Positions 55,098 through 63,552 of a stretch of 64,000 nucleotides of DNA are shown in pieces; position 1 is the first letter of the stretch; each line of letters starts with the position of its first letter. This DNA is from Aquimarina latercula DSM 2041 (GTDB taxonomy: Bacteria; Bacteroidota; Bacteroidia; Flavobacteriales; Flavobacteriaceae). Under the pieces are notes generated by a model. That model worked only from the letters and a program-made list of their open reading frames with translations, was not told where the DNA came from and did no database searches. The translations under genes and the position numbers were made by a program. The stretch spans positions 1-64,000 of the forward strand of contig NZ_KE387187.1 of assembly GCF_000430645.1 (NCBI RefSeq), written 5' to 3'.

Positions 55098-55826
55098 ATG
55101 TCAGAAAAAATAACGCCATACAAAGATAAAAACACGACCAAAAAACAACAGGTTACAGAAATGTTTGATACTATTTCTGGTAATTATGATGGTCTTAATA
55201 GAGTGATTTCTTTTGGAATTGATGTAAAGTGGCGTAAAAAGGTTGTAAAAATAGTTGCAGACACAAAACCGAATAGCATTCTAGATGTTGCGACCGGAAC
55301 CGGAGATTTAGCTATAAACTTAGCTAAAACAGGTGCTTCAGAAATTATCGGATTAGACATCTCCGCAGGAATGCTGGAAGTTGGAAAAGATAAAATAAAG
55401 GCAAAAAAATTAGATAAGACAATCTCTATGGTCAAAGGAGATGGAGAGAGCTTACCGTATGATAATGATTATTTCGATGCAATTACTGTAGCTTTTGGCG
55501 TAAGAAATTTTGAAGATTTAGATCAAGGTCTATCAGAGATATACAGAGTTTTAAAACCTGGAGGAATTTTCGTTGTTTTAGAAACCTCTGTACCCACCAA
55601 AACACCTTATAAACAAGGATATAAACTACATACTTCTTTAATTTTACCATTAATTGGGAAGATCTTTTCTAAAGACAGATCTGCATATTCATATCTTAGC
55701 GAAAGTGCGGCAGCTTTTCCTTATGGAGATGCTTTCAACAATATTTTGAGAAAAATTGGGTTTATAGAAGTCGAGGATAATCCGCAAACTTTTGGTGTTG
55801 CCACAATTTATACAGCCACAAAATAA
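55098..55826 (+). CDS. menG: Demethylmenaquinone methyltransferase (UbiE/MenG)
   Basis: A 242-residue SAM-dependent C-methyltransferase that performs the last step of menaquinone synthesis. Signatures are VTEMFDTISGNYDGLNRVISFGID (partial), the SAM loop LDVATGTGDLAINLA and the UbiE motif VAFGVRNFEDL. EIYRVLKPGGIFVVLE and the YLSESAAAFPYGDAF region are also diagnostic. It supplies the quinone used by the NQR complex encoded at 30.9-37 kb. It overlaps nothing but porT starts 1 nt after its stop, a context kept in many Bacteroidota. Confidence 0.95.
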   Translation: MSEKITPYKDKNTTKKQQVTEMFDTISGNYDGLNRVISFGIDVKWRKKVVKIVADTKPNSILDVATGTGDLAINLAKTGASEIIGLDISAGMLEVGKDKIKAKKLDKTISMVKGDGESLPYDNDYFDAITVAFGVRNFEDLDQGLSEIYRVLKPGGIFVVLETSVPTKTPYKQGYKLHTSLILPLIGKIFSKDRSAYSYLSESAAAFPYGDAFNNILRKIGFIEVEDNPQTFGVATIYTATK

Positions 55827-55827
55827 T

Positions 55828-56550
55828 ATGAAAAGAGTTTTTATAGCAATAGCTGTTATCGTTTGTACTCAGAATGTGAGTGCACAATTGTTTTCTAAAG
55901 AACGAGTTAGAAATCTTCAAAATTATGATAAACCTAGATTAAGTTGGGGGTATATCCTTGGGTTTAATAGTTATGATTTTAATTTTGATTATAAAGCTAC
56001 ACCAGAAGGAGAAGAACCTTTATTGGATGGTGATATTCAGGTAGCAAAATCTATAGGTTTTAATGTAGGATTATTAGGTAATATGAGAATCAATGATTAC
56101 CTAGATCTTAGACTAGAACCTCAGGTATCTTTTGTACGAAGAGACCTTACCTTTACCGGACCAGATTTTGAAGATTCTCAAAGGTTTAGAGAAGTAACAT
56201 CAACCTATGTACACATTCCTCTTTTATTAAAAATATCTACCAAAAGACTTAATAATTTTAAACCTTTTATTGTTGGAGGAGTATCTACTTCTATAAACTT
56301 ATCTAGTAATGAAGATAACCCCGACGATAATAGTGTAGGACAATTTAGAACTAAAACGAATACTAATTATTTCGAACTTGGATTTGGAATAGACTTTTAC
56401 ATGTTCTATTTCAAATTTACACCTTCTATTAGAGGAGTATTCGCTATGTCTGATGAGTTAGTAGCCGATAACGACCCTAATAGCCCTTACACTGCTGCTA
56501 TTGATAAAATGTCGTCAAGAGGACTTTTTATTAATTTCACTTTCCAGTAG
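55828..56550 (+). CDS. porT: PorT family outer-membrane beta-barrel protein (type IX secretion)
   Basis: A 240-residue protein. The start is the ATG at 55828 (MKRVFIAIAVIVCTQNVSAQ signal peptide); an earlier TTG lies inside menG. The mature part is a beta-barrel: LSWGYILGFNSYDFNFDY, QVAKSIGFNVGLLGNMRINDYLDLRLEP (in part), YVHIPLLLKIS, and FKPFIVGGVSTSINL, ending GLFINFTFQ. This is the pattern of PorT/SprT, needed for type IX secretion in Porphyromonas and Flavobacterium. The tight menG-porT arrangement supports the call. It links with the plug gene at 37224 and the cargo at 5192. Confidence 0.88.
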   Translation: MKRVFIAIAVIVCTQNVSAQLFSKERVRNLQNYDKPRLSWGYILGFNSYDFNFDYKATPEGEEPLLDGDIQVAKSIGFNVGLLGNMRINDYLDLRLEPQVSFVRRDLTFTGPDFEDSQRFREVTSTYVHIPLLLKISTKRLNNFKPFIVGGVSTSINLSSNEDNPDDNSVGQFRTKTNTNYFELGFGIDFYMFYFKFTPSIRGVFAMSDELVADNDPNSPYTAAIDKMSSRGLFINFTFQ

Positions 56551-56553
56551 TTT

Positions 56554-57285
56554 TTAAATTCGTCTAAATTCATTTAGAATAATTGCAGTTGCAGTAGCTA
56601 CATTAAGACTTTCTGTTACTGGAGTAGTTCCAAATCTCGGTATTGAAATCCTTTCGTTCACTAAATGTTCTATATCAGAAGAAATACCGTTCGCTTCATT
56701 CCCCATAACAATAATTCCTTTTTCAGGTAATTGTTCGCCATAAATCGTATTGCCATCCATAAAAGTACCGTACACTGGTATTTCTCCTCTTCTAGAAATC
56801 AAAAAATGCTCCAGATTCGTATAAACAATATTAACTCTTGTTACAGATCCCATTGTTGCCTGAATGACCTTTGGATTAAAACAGTCAACTGTTTGCTCTG
56901 AACAAACTAAATCTGTTATACCAAACCAATCACACAGCCTTATAATTGTTCCTAAATTTCCTGGATCTCTAACATCATCTAATGCTAAAACTAGCCCATT
57001 GTTCGTCACCGATTGAGCTTCTGGAATATAAAATATAGCTACTGCAAATTGCGGAGTCGTCAGAAAGCTGATGCTTTTAAGCTCAGTTTCTGTAACTATG
57101 AAAACTTTTTCTGAATTTAATTTAAAATAAGAAGCATCTAAAGCAAAAAGCGAATGAAGCTTTAAATCAGCTTCTAACAACTCATTAATTACCTTTTTAC
57201 CTTCTGCAACAAATAATCCATGTTGTTTTCGGTACTTTTTTTGATGTAAACTATTTATTAATTTCTTTTGGTTTTTGCTAACCAT
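56554..57285 (-). CDS. TrmH-family (SpoU) RNA 2'-O-ribose methyltransferase
   Basis: A 243-residue protein beginning at the ATG at 57285 (MVSKNQKKLINSLHQKKYRK); longer readings run through the divergent promoter. An N-terminal RNA-binding substrate domain (1-85, FVAEGKKVINELLE) is followed by a SPOUT fold. The three motifs are LDDVRDPGNLGTIIRLCDWFG, VMGNEANGIS and RFGTTPVTESLNVATATAI (each shown in part). The enzyme methylates ribose in rRNA or tRNA; the exact site cannot be read from sequence. It is divergent from the tamL gene with overlapping promoters. Confidence 0.93.
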   Translation of the reverse strand: MVSKNQKKLINSLHQKKYRKQHGLFVAEGKKVINELLEADLKLHSLFALDASYFKLNSEKVFIVTETELKSISFLTTPQFAVAIFYIPEAQSVTNNGLVLALDDVRDPGNLGTIIRLCDWFGITDLVCSEQTVDCFNPKVIQATMGSVTRVNIVYTNLEHFLISRRGEIPVYGTFMDGNTIYGEQLPEKGIIVMGNEANGISSDIEHLVNERISIPRFGTTPVTESLNVATATAIILNEFRRI

Positions 57286-57303
57286 ACAAATAATGTATTT
57301 TTG
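57274..57303 (+). promoter_or_regulatory. Putative promoter of the tamL gene
   Basis: TTTG at 57274-57277, then after 18 nt TATTTTTG at 57296-57303 (exact -7 match). The start would be near 57309, about 14 nt before the TTG start codon at 57323. Its 5' half lies in trmH coding sequence. Confidence 0.6.
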
Positions 57304-57322
57304 ACACAATAATGAATCTCGA

Positions 57323-59887
57323 TTGAAACACCTGCTCACAAAAATAGTATTTGTTGTAATATCTACAATTTTTTTAATTTCTTGTAATGCGATTAAAAGA
57401 GTGCCAGAGGAAGAATACCTGTTGACTAAAAATGAAATTTTTGTTGACAGCACTAAAACCAACGACTCTAAATTATACAATCAGCTTTATCAAAAACCTA
57501 ATTCTAAACTTGCTTGGACTCCTTTTAGACTTCATCTTTATAATCTTGCTAAAGTAAACCCTGACTCTTCATATCAAAATTGGTTACATAATAAACCAAA
57601 TAGAGAACGAAGATTAAATAACTTTTTATCTAAAAAACAAGTTAATCGACTGGGTGTAGCATATACAGGAATTAATAACTGGCTAAAAAAAGCAGGAGAG
57701 ACTCCAACTATAATCGATGAATCTAAAGCAAAACGATCTGTAAAAAGACTACAATCTTATTACTGGAATAATGGTTGGTTTAATGTAAAAACAGACTACA
57801 AAATAAACTTGAACGAAGATCAAAGAGCCTCTGTATCATATTACATCCAACCTTCTAAGCCCTATTTTATTGATTCTCTAAACACTAAAATAGAGTCTAA
57901 AGCTGCTGATTCTATATATAAACTACATCAAAAAAAATCTAACATAGTAACCGGAAAACAATACAGAACTTTAGACATCGAATCAGAAAGAGAAAGACTT
58001 ACTAATTTATATAGAAATTCTGGATTGTATAATTTCGAAAAAGAATACATCAAATTCGATGCAGACACTGTCAATACTGACCAAAAAATACAACTTAATT
58101 TACTGATCAAAAACAGACAAATTAAAGAAGGCGAAGAAACTAAGAGGCTGCCTTTTAAAGTTCACAAAATAAGCAAAGTAAACGTATTCACAGACTATTC
58201 TTATCAAAACAGAAACGCAATACCTAAAGACAGTGTTTCTTATAACGGATATAATATTTACAGTTATGACAAACTTAGATATACGCGTAAAGCAATAACA
58301 AATTCTATTTTAATTACACCTGGAGAGATTTTTAAAGATAAAGACAGAACTCTTACTTATAACCAGATCAACAATCTTAAAACTTTTAAATACCCAAATA
58401 TAAGATACAGTATTGACCCCGATAACCCCGAAGGAACTGACCTTATCGCAAGTGTTTTACTTACACCAAGAAAAAAATATAGTACCAATGTAGAATTTGA
58501 TGTATCTACTTCTAATATCCAAGTGTTTGGAATTGGATTTAGCGGTTCTTTCTTAATACGAAACGTATTTGGAGGAGCAGAAATTTTTGAAATCTCTGCA
58601 AGAGGTAGTGTCGGTTCTTCTAAGGATCCAGTAGATCCAAATGGACAGTTCTTTGATATATCGGAGATTGGAGTAGATCTTAAACTATCATTTCCTAAAA
58701 TAATTTTTCCTATCCAAACAAGAAAAATTATTCCAAAATACATGTCGCCGACTACGAACTTGATTTTTGGTATCAATTCACAACAAAACATTGGACTTGA
58801 CAAACAAAATGCTTCTGGTATATTTAACTATCAATGGAAACCTAGCACCAAGCTTACTAATCAAATTGACTTAGTAAACGTTCAATATGTTCGTAACCTT
58901 AATACGGGTAATTATTTTAATGTATACTCTAATTCTTTTAACAGACTTAATAATATTGCAACAGAAGTATTAGATTCTAATTCACCCTTCTTCGATCCAG
59001 ATAACACAAGTGAAAACATCTTATCAATTCCATCTGGGGCAAATAGTTTTATAGCACAATCGCTAGGAACAGCACCTGATAGTGATTTAACTACAGATCA
59101 ATTACAAGAAATTAGTAATATTAATGAACGAAAAGAGCGATTAACCGAGGATAACCTAATTTTTGCATCTAGTTATACATATTTAAAAAATAACAGAGAA
59201 AATCTTTATGATGAAAACTTTTCAAGATTCAGAGCAAAAATAGAATTCGCTGGTAATGTCCTAAACACTGTTTCTAATCTAGCTGGTCTAAAAGAAAATT
59301 CACGTGATCGTTTTGAAGTATTTGGTGTTGAATTTTCACAGTATGCTAAGACAGAACTAGATTATATCAAACATTGGGATCTTGGAAGAAAAAGAGTATT
59401 AGCTTTTAGAGCATTCGGTGGAATTGCATTACCCTTTGGAAATGCAAATAGCATCCCTTTTGCTCGAAGTTTTTTTGGCGGTGGTCCTAATGATAATAGA
59501 GCTTGGCTTCCATATGACCTAGGCCCAGGAAGTAGTGGTGGCAGAAATGAGTTTAACGAAGCTAACATGAAAATTGCGTTAAATTTAGAATACAGATATA
59601 ATATTTTAGGTTCTCTTAACGGAGCATTTTTTGTAGATGCTGGTAATATCTGGAATGTTTTAGACAGTGTAGAAGAAGAAGATGCTGTATTTTCTAGTTG
59701 GGATGATATTCAAGAAATCTCTGTGGGTAGTGGCTTAGGACTTCGATATGATTTTGACTTCTTTGTAGTTAGATTGGATTTAGGTTTCAAAACATTTAAT
59801 CCTGCTAGAATAGAGGATCGACGATGGTTTAAAGGATATAATTTTTCGGAAGGTGTATACAATGTTGGAATCAATTATCCTTTCTAA
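57323..59887 (+). CDS. tamL: TamL: BamA/TamA-family outer-membrane lipoprotein (Omp85)
   Basis: An 854-residue protein that starts with TTG at 57323 (the only in-frame start giving a normal lipoprotein signal, FLISC with Cys21). POTRA-like domains (about 60-350) contain TGINNWLKKAGETPTIIDE and YRTLDIESERERLTNLYRNSG (partial). A surface-antigen barrel (about 420-854) has SGLGLRYDFDFFVVRLDLGF and ends in aromatic INYPF, as expected for Omp85 barrels. Its lipidation and Bacteroidota origin fit TamL, the lipoprotein counterpart of TamA, which helps insert or export outer-membrane proteins. The divergent promoter supports the start. Confidence 0.88.
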   Translation: MKHLLTKIVFVVISTIFLISCNAIKRVPEEEYLLTKNEIFVDSTKTNDSKLYNQLYQKPNSKLAWTPFRLHLYNLAKVNPDSSYQNWLHNKPNRERRLNNFLSKKQVNRLGVAYTGINNWLKKAGETPTIIDESKAKRSVKRLQSYYWNNGWFNVKTDYKINLNEDQRASVSYYIQPSKPYFIDSLNTKIESKAADSIYKLHQKKSNIVTGKQYRTLDIESERERLTNLYRNSGLYNFEKEYIKFDADTVNTDQKIQLNLLIKNRQIKEGEETKRLPFKVHKISKVNVFTDYSYQNRNAIPKDSVSYNGYNIYSYDKLRYTRKAITNSILITPGEIFKDKDRTLTYNQINNLKTFKYPNIRYSIDPDNPEGTDLIASVLLTPRKKYSTNVEFDVSTSNIQVFGIGFSGSFLIRNVFGGAEIFEISARGSVGSSKDPVDPNGQFFDISEIGVDLKLSFPKIIFPIQTRKIIPKYMSPTTNLIFGINSQQNIGLDKQNASGIFNYQWKPSTKLTNQIDLVNVQYVRNLNTGNYFNVYSNSFNRLNNIATEVLDSNSPFFDPDNTSENILSIPSGANSFIAQSLGTAPDSDLTTDQLQEISNINERKERLTEDNLIFASSYTYLKNNRENLYDENFSRFRAKIEFAGNVLNTVSNLAGLKENSRDRFEVFGVEFSQYAKTELDYIKHWDLGRKRVLAFRAFGGIALPFGNANSIPFARSFFGGGPNDNRAWLPYDLGPGSSGGRNEFNEANMKIALNLEYRYNILGSLNGAFFVDAGNIWNVLDSVEEEDAVFSSWDDIQEISVGSGLGLRYDFDFFVVRLDLGFKTFNPARIEDRRWFKGYNFSEGVYNVGINYPF
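57339..57368 (-). promoter_or_regulatory. Putative promoter of the TrmH-family gene
   Basis: On the minus strand TTG (57368-57366) precedes, after 19 nt, an exact -7 box TATTTTTG (57346-57339), 53 nt before the ATG at 57285. It lies in the 5' coding sequence of tamL, mirroring the opposite promoter. Confidence 0.55.
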
Positions 59888-59941
59888 AAACAATCATCGT
59901 TTTTCATTCTTAAATATAAAATTCATTCCGTATTATTTTAC

Positions 59942-59949
59942 TATTTTTG
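59942..59949 (+). promoter_or_regulatory. -7 box of fbaA
   Basis: TATTTTTG (exact TAnnTTTG), 25 nt before the fbaA ATG; no clear TTTG at -33. Confidence 0.5.
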
Positions 59950-59974
59950 TAGGCTTATTAACTAAAAGTAAATT

Positions 59975-61042
59975 ATGAGTCACAACATCAAACCAGGAGT
60001 TGCAACAGGAGACGAAGTACAGGCTATTTTCAATTATGCCAAAGAAAAAGCATTTGCCTTACCAGCAGTAAACGTAATTGGATCCAATTCTATTAATGCA
60101 GTATTAGAAACTGCTGCAGAATTAAACTCACCTGTAATTATTCAGTTCTCCAATGGAGGAGCTCAATTTAACGCAGGAAAAGGACTTTCTAATGAAGACC
60201 AAAAAGCTGCAATTGCAGGAGCAACTGCAGGAGCCAGACATGTGCACCTAATGGCAGAAGCTTATGGAGTACCTGTTATTTTGCATACTGACCACTGTGC
60301 AAAAAAACTACTTCCTTGGATAGACGGATTATTAGATGCCGGAGAAGCATTTTATAAAGAAACAGGAAAACCTCTTTATAGTTCTCATATGATAGATTTA
60401 TCAGAAGAACCTATTGAAGAAAATATAGAAATCTGTAAGGAATACCTTGCTCGAATGAGTAAAATAGGTATGACTCTAGAAATAGAACTTGGTATTACAG
60501 GAGGAGAAGAAGATGGTGTTGACAATAGTGATGTAGATGATTCTAAATTATACACACAACCAGAAGAAGTTGCATATGCTTATGAAGAATTAAGTAAAGT
60601 AAGTGATAAATTTACAGTGGCAGCAGCTTTTGGTAACGTACACGGAGTATACAAACCTGGTAATGTAAAATTAACTCCAAAAATCCTTAAAAATTCTCAA
60701 GAGTTTATTTCAGAAAAATATGGTGTAGAACATAACCACATTGACTTTGTATTTCACGGAGGAAGCGGTTCTACTCTAGAAGAAATTAGAGAATCTATAG
60801 GATATGGAGTTATCAAAATGAATATTGACACTGATCTTCAATTTGCATTTTGCGAAGGTATTAGAGATTATATGACTGGTAAGATCGATTATCTTAAGAC
60901 TCAGATTGGTAATCCTGATGGAGCTGATGAGCCGAATAAGAAATATTATGATCCTAGAAAATGGTTAAGAGAAGGAGAAATCACTTTTAAAAACCGACTT
61001 AAAAAGGCTTTTGAAGATTTAAATAATGTAAACACATTATAA
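59975..61042 (+). CDS. fbaA: Class II fructose-bisphosphate aldolase
   Basis: A 355-residue zinc-dependent aldolase that splits fructose 1,6-bisphosphate in glycolysis and forms it in gluconeogenesis. Hallmarks are LHTDHCAKKLLPW (about 108-120, with the catalytic Asp and zinc His), the second zinc-binding Glu/His region GITGGEEDGVDNS, AFGNVHGVY and the phosphate loop FHGGSGS. The length matches class IIA enzymes. It is followed by a strong terminator, and 27 nt upstream is its -7 box. gpmI at 10.4 kb is in the same pathway. Confidence 0.96.
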   Translation: MSHNIKPGVATGDEVQAIFNYAKEKAFALPAVNVIGSNSINAVLETAAELNSPVIIQFSNGGAQFNAGKGLSNEDQKAAIAGATAGARHVHLMAEAYGVPVILHTDHCAKKLLPWIDGLLDAGEAFYKETGKPLYSSHMIDLSEEPIEENIEICKEYLARMSKIGMTLEIELGITGGEEDGVDNSDVDDSKLYTQPEEVAYAYEELSKVSDKFTVAAAFGNVHGVYKPGNVKLTPKILKNSQEFISEKYGVEHNHIDFVFHGGSGSTLEEIRESIGYGVIKMNIDTDLQFAFCEGIRDYMTGKIDYLKTQIGNPDGADEPNKKYYDPRKWLREGEITFKNRLKKAFEDLNNVNTL

Positions 61043-61057
61043 TTAAGATAGAAAACC

Positions 61058-61096
61058 AAGCTGAAACTCTAAACAAAAAAGAGTTTCAGCTTTTTT
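61058..61096 (+). terminator. Terminator of fbaA
   Basis: AAGCTGAAACTC (61058-61069) and GAGTTTCAGCTT (61081-61092) form a perfect 12-bp stem with an 11-nt loop, then TTTT. Confidence 0.9.
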
Positions 61097-61110
61097 AATA
61101 CAAATAATTT

Positions 61111-61971
61111 ATGGCTTGGTTTAAGAGAACTCAAAAAGGTATACAGACTGCTACTGAGGATAAAAAGGATGTTCCAAAAGGACTCTGGTATAAATCTCCT
61201 ACAGGAAAAATAGTAGATGCAGAACAACTAGAGAAAAACTTTTATGTAAGTCCGGAAGACGGATATCACGTAAGAATAGGTAGTAAAGAATATTTCGAAA
61301 TTCTATTTGACGACAACAAGTTTAAAGAATTAGACAAAAATCTAACCTCTAAAGACCCTCTTAAATTCGAAGACAAAAAGAAATACACCGATCGTCTTAA
61401 GGATGCTCAAGAAAAAACAAGTTTAAAAGATGCTGTAAGAACTGCCGTTGGAAAATCAAATGGTAATGATTTAGTAATCGCTTGTATGGATTTTTCATTC
61501 ATCGGAGGTTCTATGGGTAGTGTAGTTGGAGAAAAAATAGCAAGAGCCGCTGATTATGCACTTAAGCATAAAATTCCGTTTATGATTATTTCTAAATCTG
61601 GAGGAGCTCGTATGATGGAAGCTGCATTATCATTAATGCAGTTAGCAAAGACTTCTGCTAGACTTGCCCAATTAGCTGATGCAGGAATCCCATACATATC
61701 ACTGTGTACAGACCCAACAACTGGAGGTACTACCGCATCCTTTGCAATGCTTGGTGACATTAACATTGCAGAACCAGGTGCATTGATTGGTTTTGCAGGA
61801 CCAAGAGTAGTTAGAGACACTACAGGAAAAGAACTTCCTGAAGGTTTCCAAACTGCAGAGTTCTTAAAAGAGCACGGATTCCTAGATTTCATTAGTCCTA
61901 GACAAAATCTAAAAGAAAAAATCAACTTATATCTAGATTTAATTCTAAATAGACCTTTATCTTCTAATTAG
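61111..61971 (+). CDS. accD: Acetyl-CoA carboxylase carboxyltransferase subunit beta, zinc ribbon lost
   Basis: A 286-residue subunit that, with AccA, transfers carboxyl from biotin to acetyl-CoA to form malonyl-CoA for fatty acid synthesis. The crotonase-fold core is complete (MDFSFIGGSMGSVVGEKIARA, SKSGGARMMEAALSLMQL, GTTASFAMLGDI, GALIGFAGPRV; partial). The N-terminal ribbon segment is kept in outline, GLWYKSPTGKIVDAEQL and KNFYVSPEDGYHVRI. However, the four zinc cysteines of the E. coli protein are absent (Ser29, a deletion, Ser47 and Asp50 in their place). Such Cys-less forms are, to my knowledge, usual in Flavobacteriia. It begins 14 nt past the fbaA terminator. Confidence 0.95.
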   Translation: MAWFKRTQKGIQTATEDKKDVPKGLWYKSPTGKIVDAEQLEKNFYVSPEDGYHVRIGSKEYFEILFDDNKFKELDKNLTSKDPLKFEDKKKYTDRLKDAQEKTSLKDAVRTAVGKSNGNDLVIACMDFSFIGGSMGSVVGEKIARAADYALKHKIPFMIISKSGGARMMEAALSLMQLAKTSARLAQLADAGIPYISLCTDPTTGGTTASFAMLGDINIAEPGALIGFAGPRVVRDTTGKELPEGFQTAEFLKEHGFLDFISPRQNLKEKINLYLDLILNRPLSSN

Positions 61972-61985
61972 ATATCAGATTTTTA

Positions 61986-62034
61986 AAAAAAGTATTAAAA
62001 AACCCGGTTATACCGGGTTTTTTAATACTTTTTT
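61986..62034 (+). terminator. 23-bp perfect hairpin terminator after accD
   Basis: 61986-62008 is the exact reverse complement of 62012-62034 with a 3-nt loop TAT. The top is CCCGGT/ACCGGG; the base ends in A6/T6. It is 14 nt past the accD stop. Confidence 0.9.
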
Positions 62035-62051
62035 AGATTATAAGACAACAT

Positions 62052-62084
62052 CAAAAAAAAGCGTCTTCTAAATAGAAAACGCTT
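62052..62084 (-). terminator. Terminator of the minus-strand lipoprotein gene
   Basis: On the minus strand AAGCGT pairs with ACGCTT and TTCT with AGAA (one mismatch between them), followed by eight T. It lies about 24 nt past the stop of the gene and faces the accD terminator. Confidence 0.75.
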
Positions 62085-62107
62085 CTTTAACTGCCTAAAA
62101 CAAATAT

Positions 62108-62938
62108 TTACAATAATATTTCCCTTTCTTCACCTTCAGAATTTGTAAATACTGCAGCGTTATCACAAGATCCATCACCGTAATTCAAAGATCCATTATA
62201 TGTAGTCCTTACCAATTCCACTACTCCACTTACCAAAAACCTACAACTAGCTTCTCTTCTTAACGGAGTAGAAATGGTTGTACTATGAACATTACCATTT
62301 GCTAAATTAGTTTGCCAATCACCAGTAATTAAGAAAACGTTATCTCCCCAGTTACCATTAAAAGCACCTTCGATCCATTCACGAGTTTTCGACCCGGTCC
62401 TAGATGCCTGAGTACCATCCACAAAAGTTACCGTAAAATCAAAACTCATTGTATATTGTGGATTACCATTCTCATTAGATTTAAGTCTAGTAATTGTTCT
62501 AGATCCTGCAAATTGCACATTATCAATGAAGAAATCCTCCAAGCTGTAATTAATCAATAAAGACATGGCATCTGTATCTAGTTCATATGACATCAAAATC
62601 TTTCCTTTTACAATATGACCACTTCTTACCTCACATCCTTCCGTTCCAAAATCTATTGTCACATTTTTTGTAGTATCCGTTAATTCTATGGTCACCGTAG
62701 CACAATCAGGTAAAAAACGATTTATATTACTTTTTGCTAAACTCTCCTCATCTTCAAAACCTTGTAATGTGAGATCACTAAGTACCTCAGAACCATCATC
62801 AATTGTTGCTGTTAATGTAGCCTCTTCACGATCGATTTCATCTACAGATAATTGATCCGTTGCTTCTTCATTATTACACCCTACTAAAACCACCGTAAAG
62901 AATGCAATAAAACCAAATTTTAAAATGTTGTTCTTCAT
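62108..62938 (-). CDS. Lipoprotein of unknown function, related to the one at 14563-15420
   Basis: A 276-residue lipoprotein (VVLVGC, Cys21), with an acidic segment after the anchor. It is beta-rich throughout, with one early CATVTIELTDTTKNVTIDFG stretch, a central SRTITRLKSNENGNPQYTMSF region and the C-terminal module SCRFLVSGVVELVRTTYNGSL then NYGDGSCDNAAVFTNSEGEERE. The last part aligns in spacing with the minus-strand protein at 14.6 kb (DFGDGACD ... TGDNGES). No known domain was recognised. The two probably form a small paralogous family of envelope proteins. Transcribed alone. Confidence 0.8.
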   Translation of the reverse strand: MKNNILKFGFIAFFTVVLVGCNNEEATDQLSVDEIDREEATLTATIDDGSEVLSDLTLQGFEDEESLAKSNINRFLPDCATVTIELTDTTKNVTIDFGTEGCEVRSGHIVKGKILMSYELDTDAMSLLINYSLEDFFIDNVQFAGSRTITRLKSNENGNPQYTMSFDFTVTFVDGTQASRTGSKTREWIEGAFNGNWGDNVFLITGDWQTNLANGNVHSTTISTPLRREASCRFLVSGVVELVRTTYNGSLNYGDGSCDNAAVFTNSEGEEREILL

Positions 62939-63040
62939 TATCTTAATTTTTAATGTTACCCCTCTAGGACTTAATTATTTACAAAAGGTTTAATCAAACA
63001 TGTTTTTTTTCATAAGAAGCAATTCTAATATAAAAAATAC

Positions 63041-63048
63041 TATATTTG
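63041..63048 (+). promoter_or_regulatory. -7 box of rpsO
   Basis: TATATTTG is an exact TAnnTTTG match, 55 nt before the rpsO ATG at 63104. No TTTG at -33. Confidence 0.5.
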
Positions 63049-63103
63049 CACGCTGATAGCAGAATGCTATTTATACATAAAAATCATTTAAAATAATATT
63101 GGA

Positions 63104-63373
63104 ATGTATTTAACAAAAGAAACAAAAGAAGAAATCTTCGCAAAACACGGAAAAGGTAAAAATGACACCGGTTCTGCAGAAGGACAAATTGCATTATTTA
63201 CGCACAGAATTACTCATTTAACTGAGCACTTAAAAAACAACCGTAAGGATTTTAACACTGAACGTTCGTTAGTAAAGTTAGTAGGTAAGCGTAGAGATCT
63301 TTTAGACTATCTTGTTAAGAAAGATATTATGAGATATCGTGCAATTGTAAAAGAATTAGGATTAAGAAAATAA
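63104..63373 (+). CDS. rpsO: 30S ribosomal protein S15
   Basis: An 89-residue protein with the S15 signature: KHGKGKNDTGSAEGQIALFTHRI (partial) and LTEHLKNNRKDFNTERSLVKLVGKRRDLLDYL (partial). It binds 16S rRNA and helps assemble the 30S platform. The rpsO-pnp order is common in bacteria, and in E. coli S15 represses its own translation. Here a strong terminator and a structured leader separate rpsO from pnp. Confidence 0.97.
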   Translation: MYLTKETKEEIFAKHGKGKNDTGSAEGQIALFTHRITHLTEHLKNNRKDFNTERSLVKLVGKRRDLLDYLVKKDIMRYRAIVKELGLRK

Positions 63374-63376
63374 TCA

Positions 63377-63405
63377 AAAAAGAGAGGCAGTACGCCTCTC
63401 TTTTT
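63377..63405 (+). terminator. Terminator after rpsO
   Basis: AAAAAGAGAGGC (63377-63388) and GCCTCTCTTTTT (63394-63405) form a 12-bp stem with a 5-nt loop and T-run. It should separate rpsO and pnp transcripts at least partly. Confidence 0.9.
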
Positions 63406-63446
63406 AATTATATTCATTTCTAATAGAATACGTTTAAATTAAAAAA

Positions 63447-63552
63447 CGTTTTGATCAAGAGATGATCAAAACGATGCCTTAGTTTTTCATTGGTCGCGCA
63501 ACTACACAACAACAACACAACCTTGTCCGTCCGAGTAAGACGGAAACCAATG
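63447..63552 (+). ncRNA. Structured 5' leader of pnp, candidate regulatory RNA
   Basis: Three pairings are visible. Hairpin A: CGTTTTGATC (63447-63456) with GATCAAAACG (63464-63473), 10 bp, 7-nt loop. Hairpin B: TCCGTC (63526-63531) with GACGGA (63539-63544), 7-nt loop. An outer clamp CATTGGT (63488-63494) with ACCAATG (63546-63552) encloses B and a 31-nt A/C-rich single strand. TTTCAT (63485-63490) can also pair with ATGAAA (63557-63562), which would compete with the clamp. It sits 71 nt before the pnp ATG. No match to a known riboswitch was recognised. Confidence 0.5.

Noticed and set aside
58357..58803. Long open frame antisense to the tamL gene
   Set aside because: It runs opposite a confidently identified Omp85 gene, has no recognisable protein pattern and low-complexity Pro/Leu/Ser content typical of reverse-complement shadows.
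61554..61925. Open frame antisense to accD
   Set aside because: accD is unambiguous on the plus strand and the antisense translation has no family resemblance.
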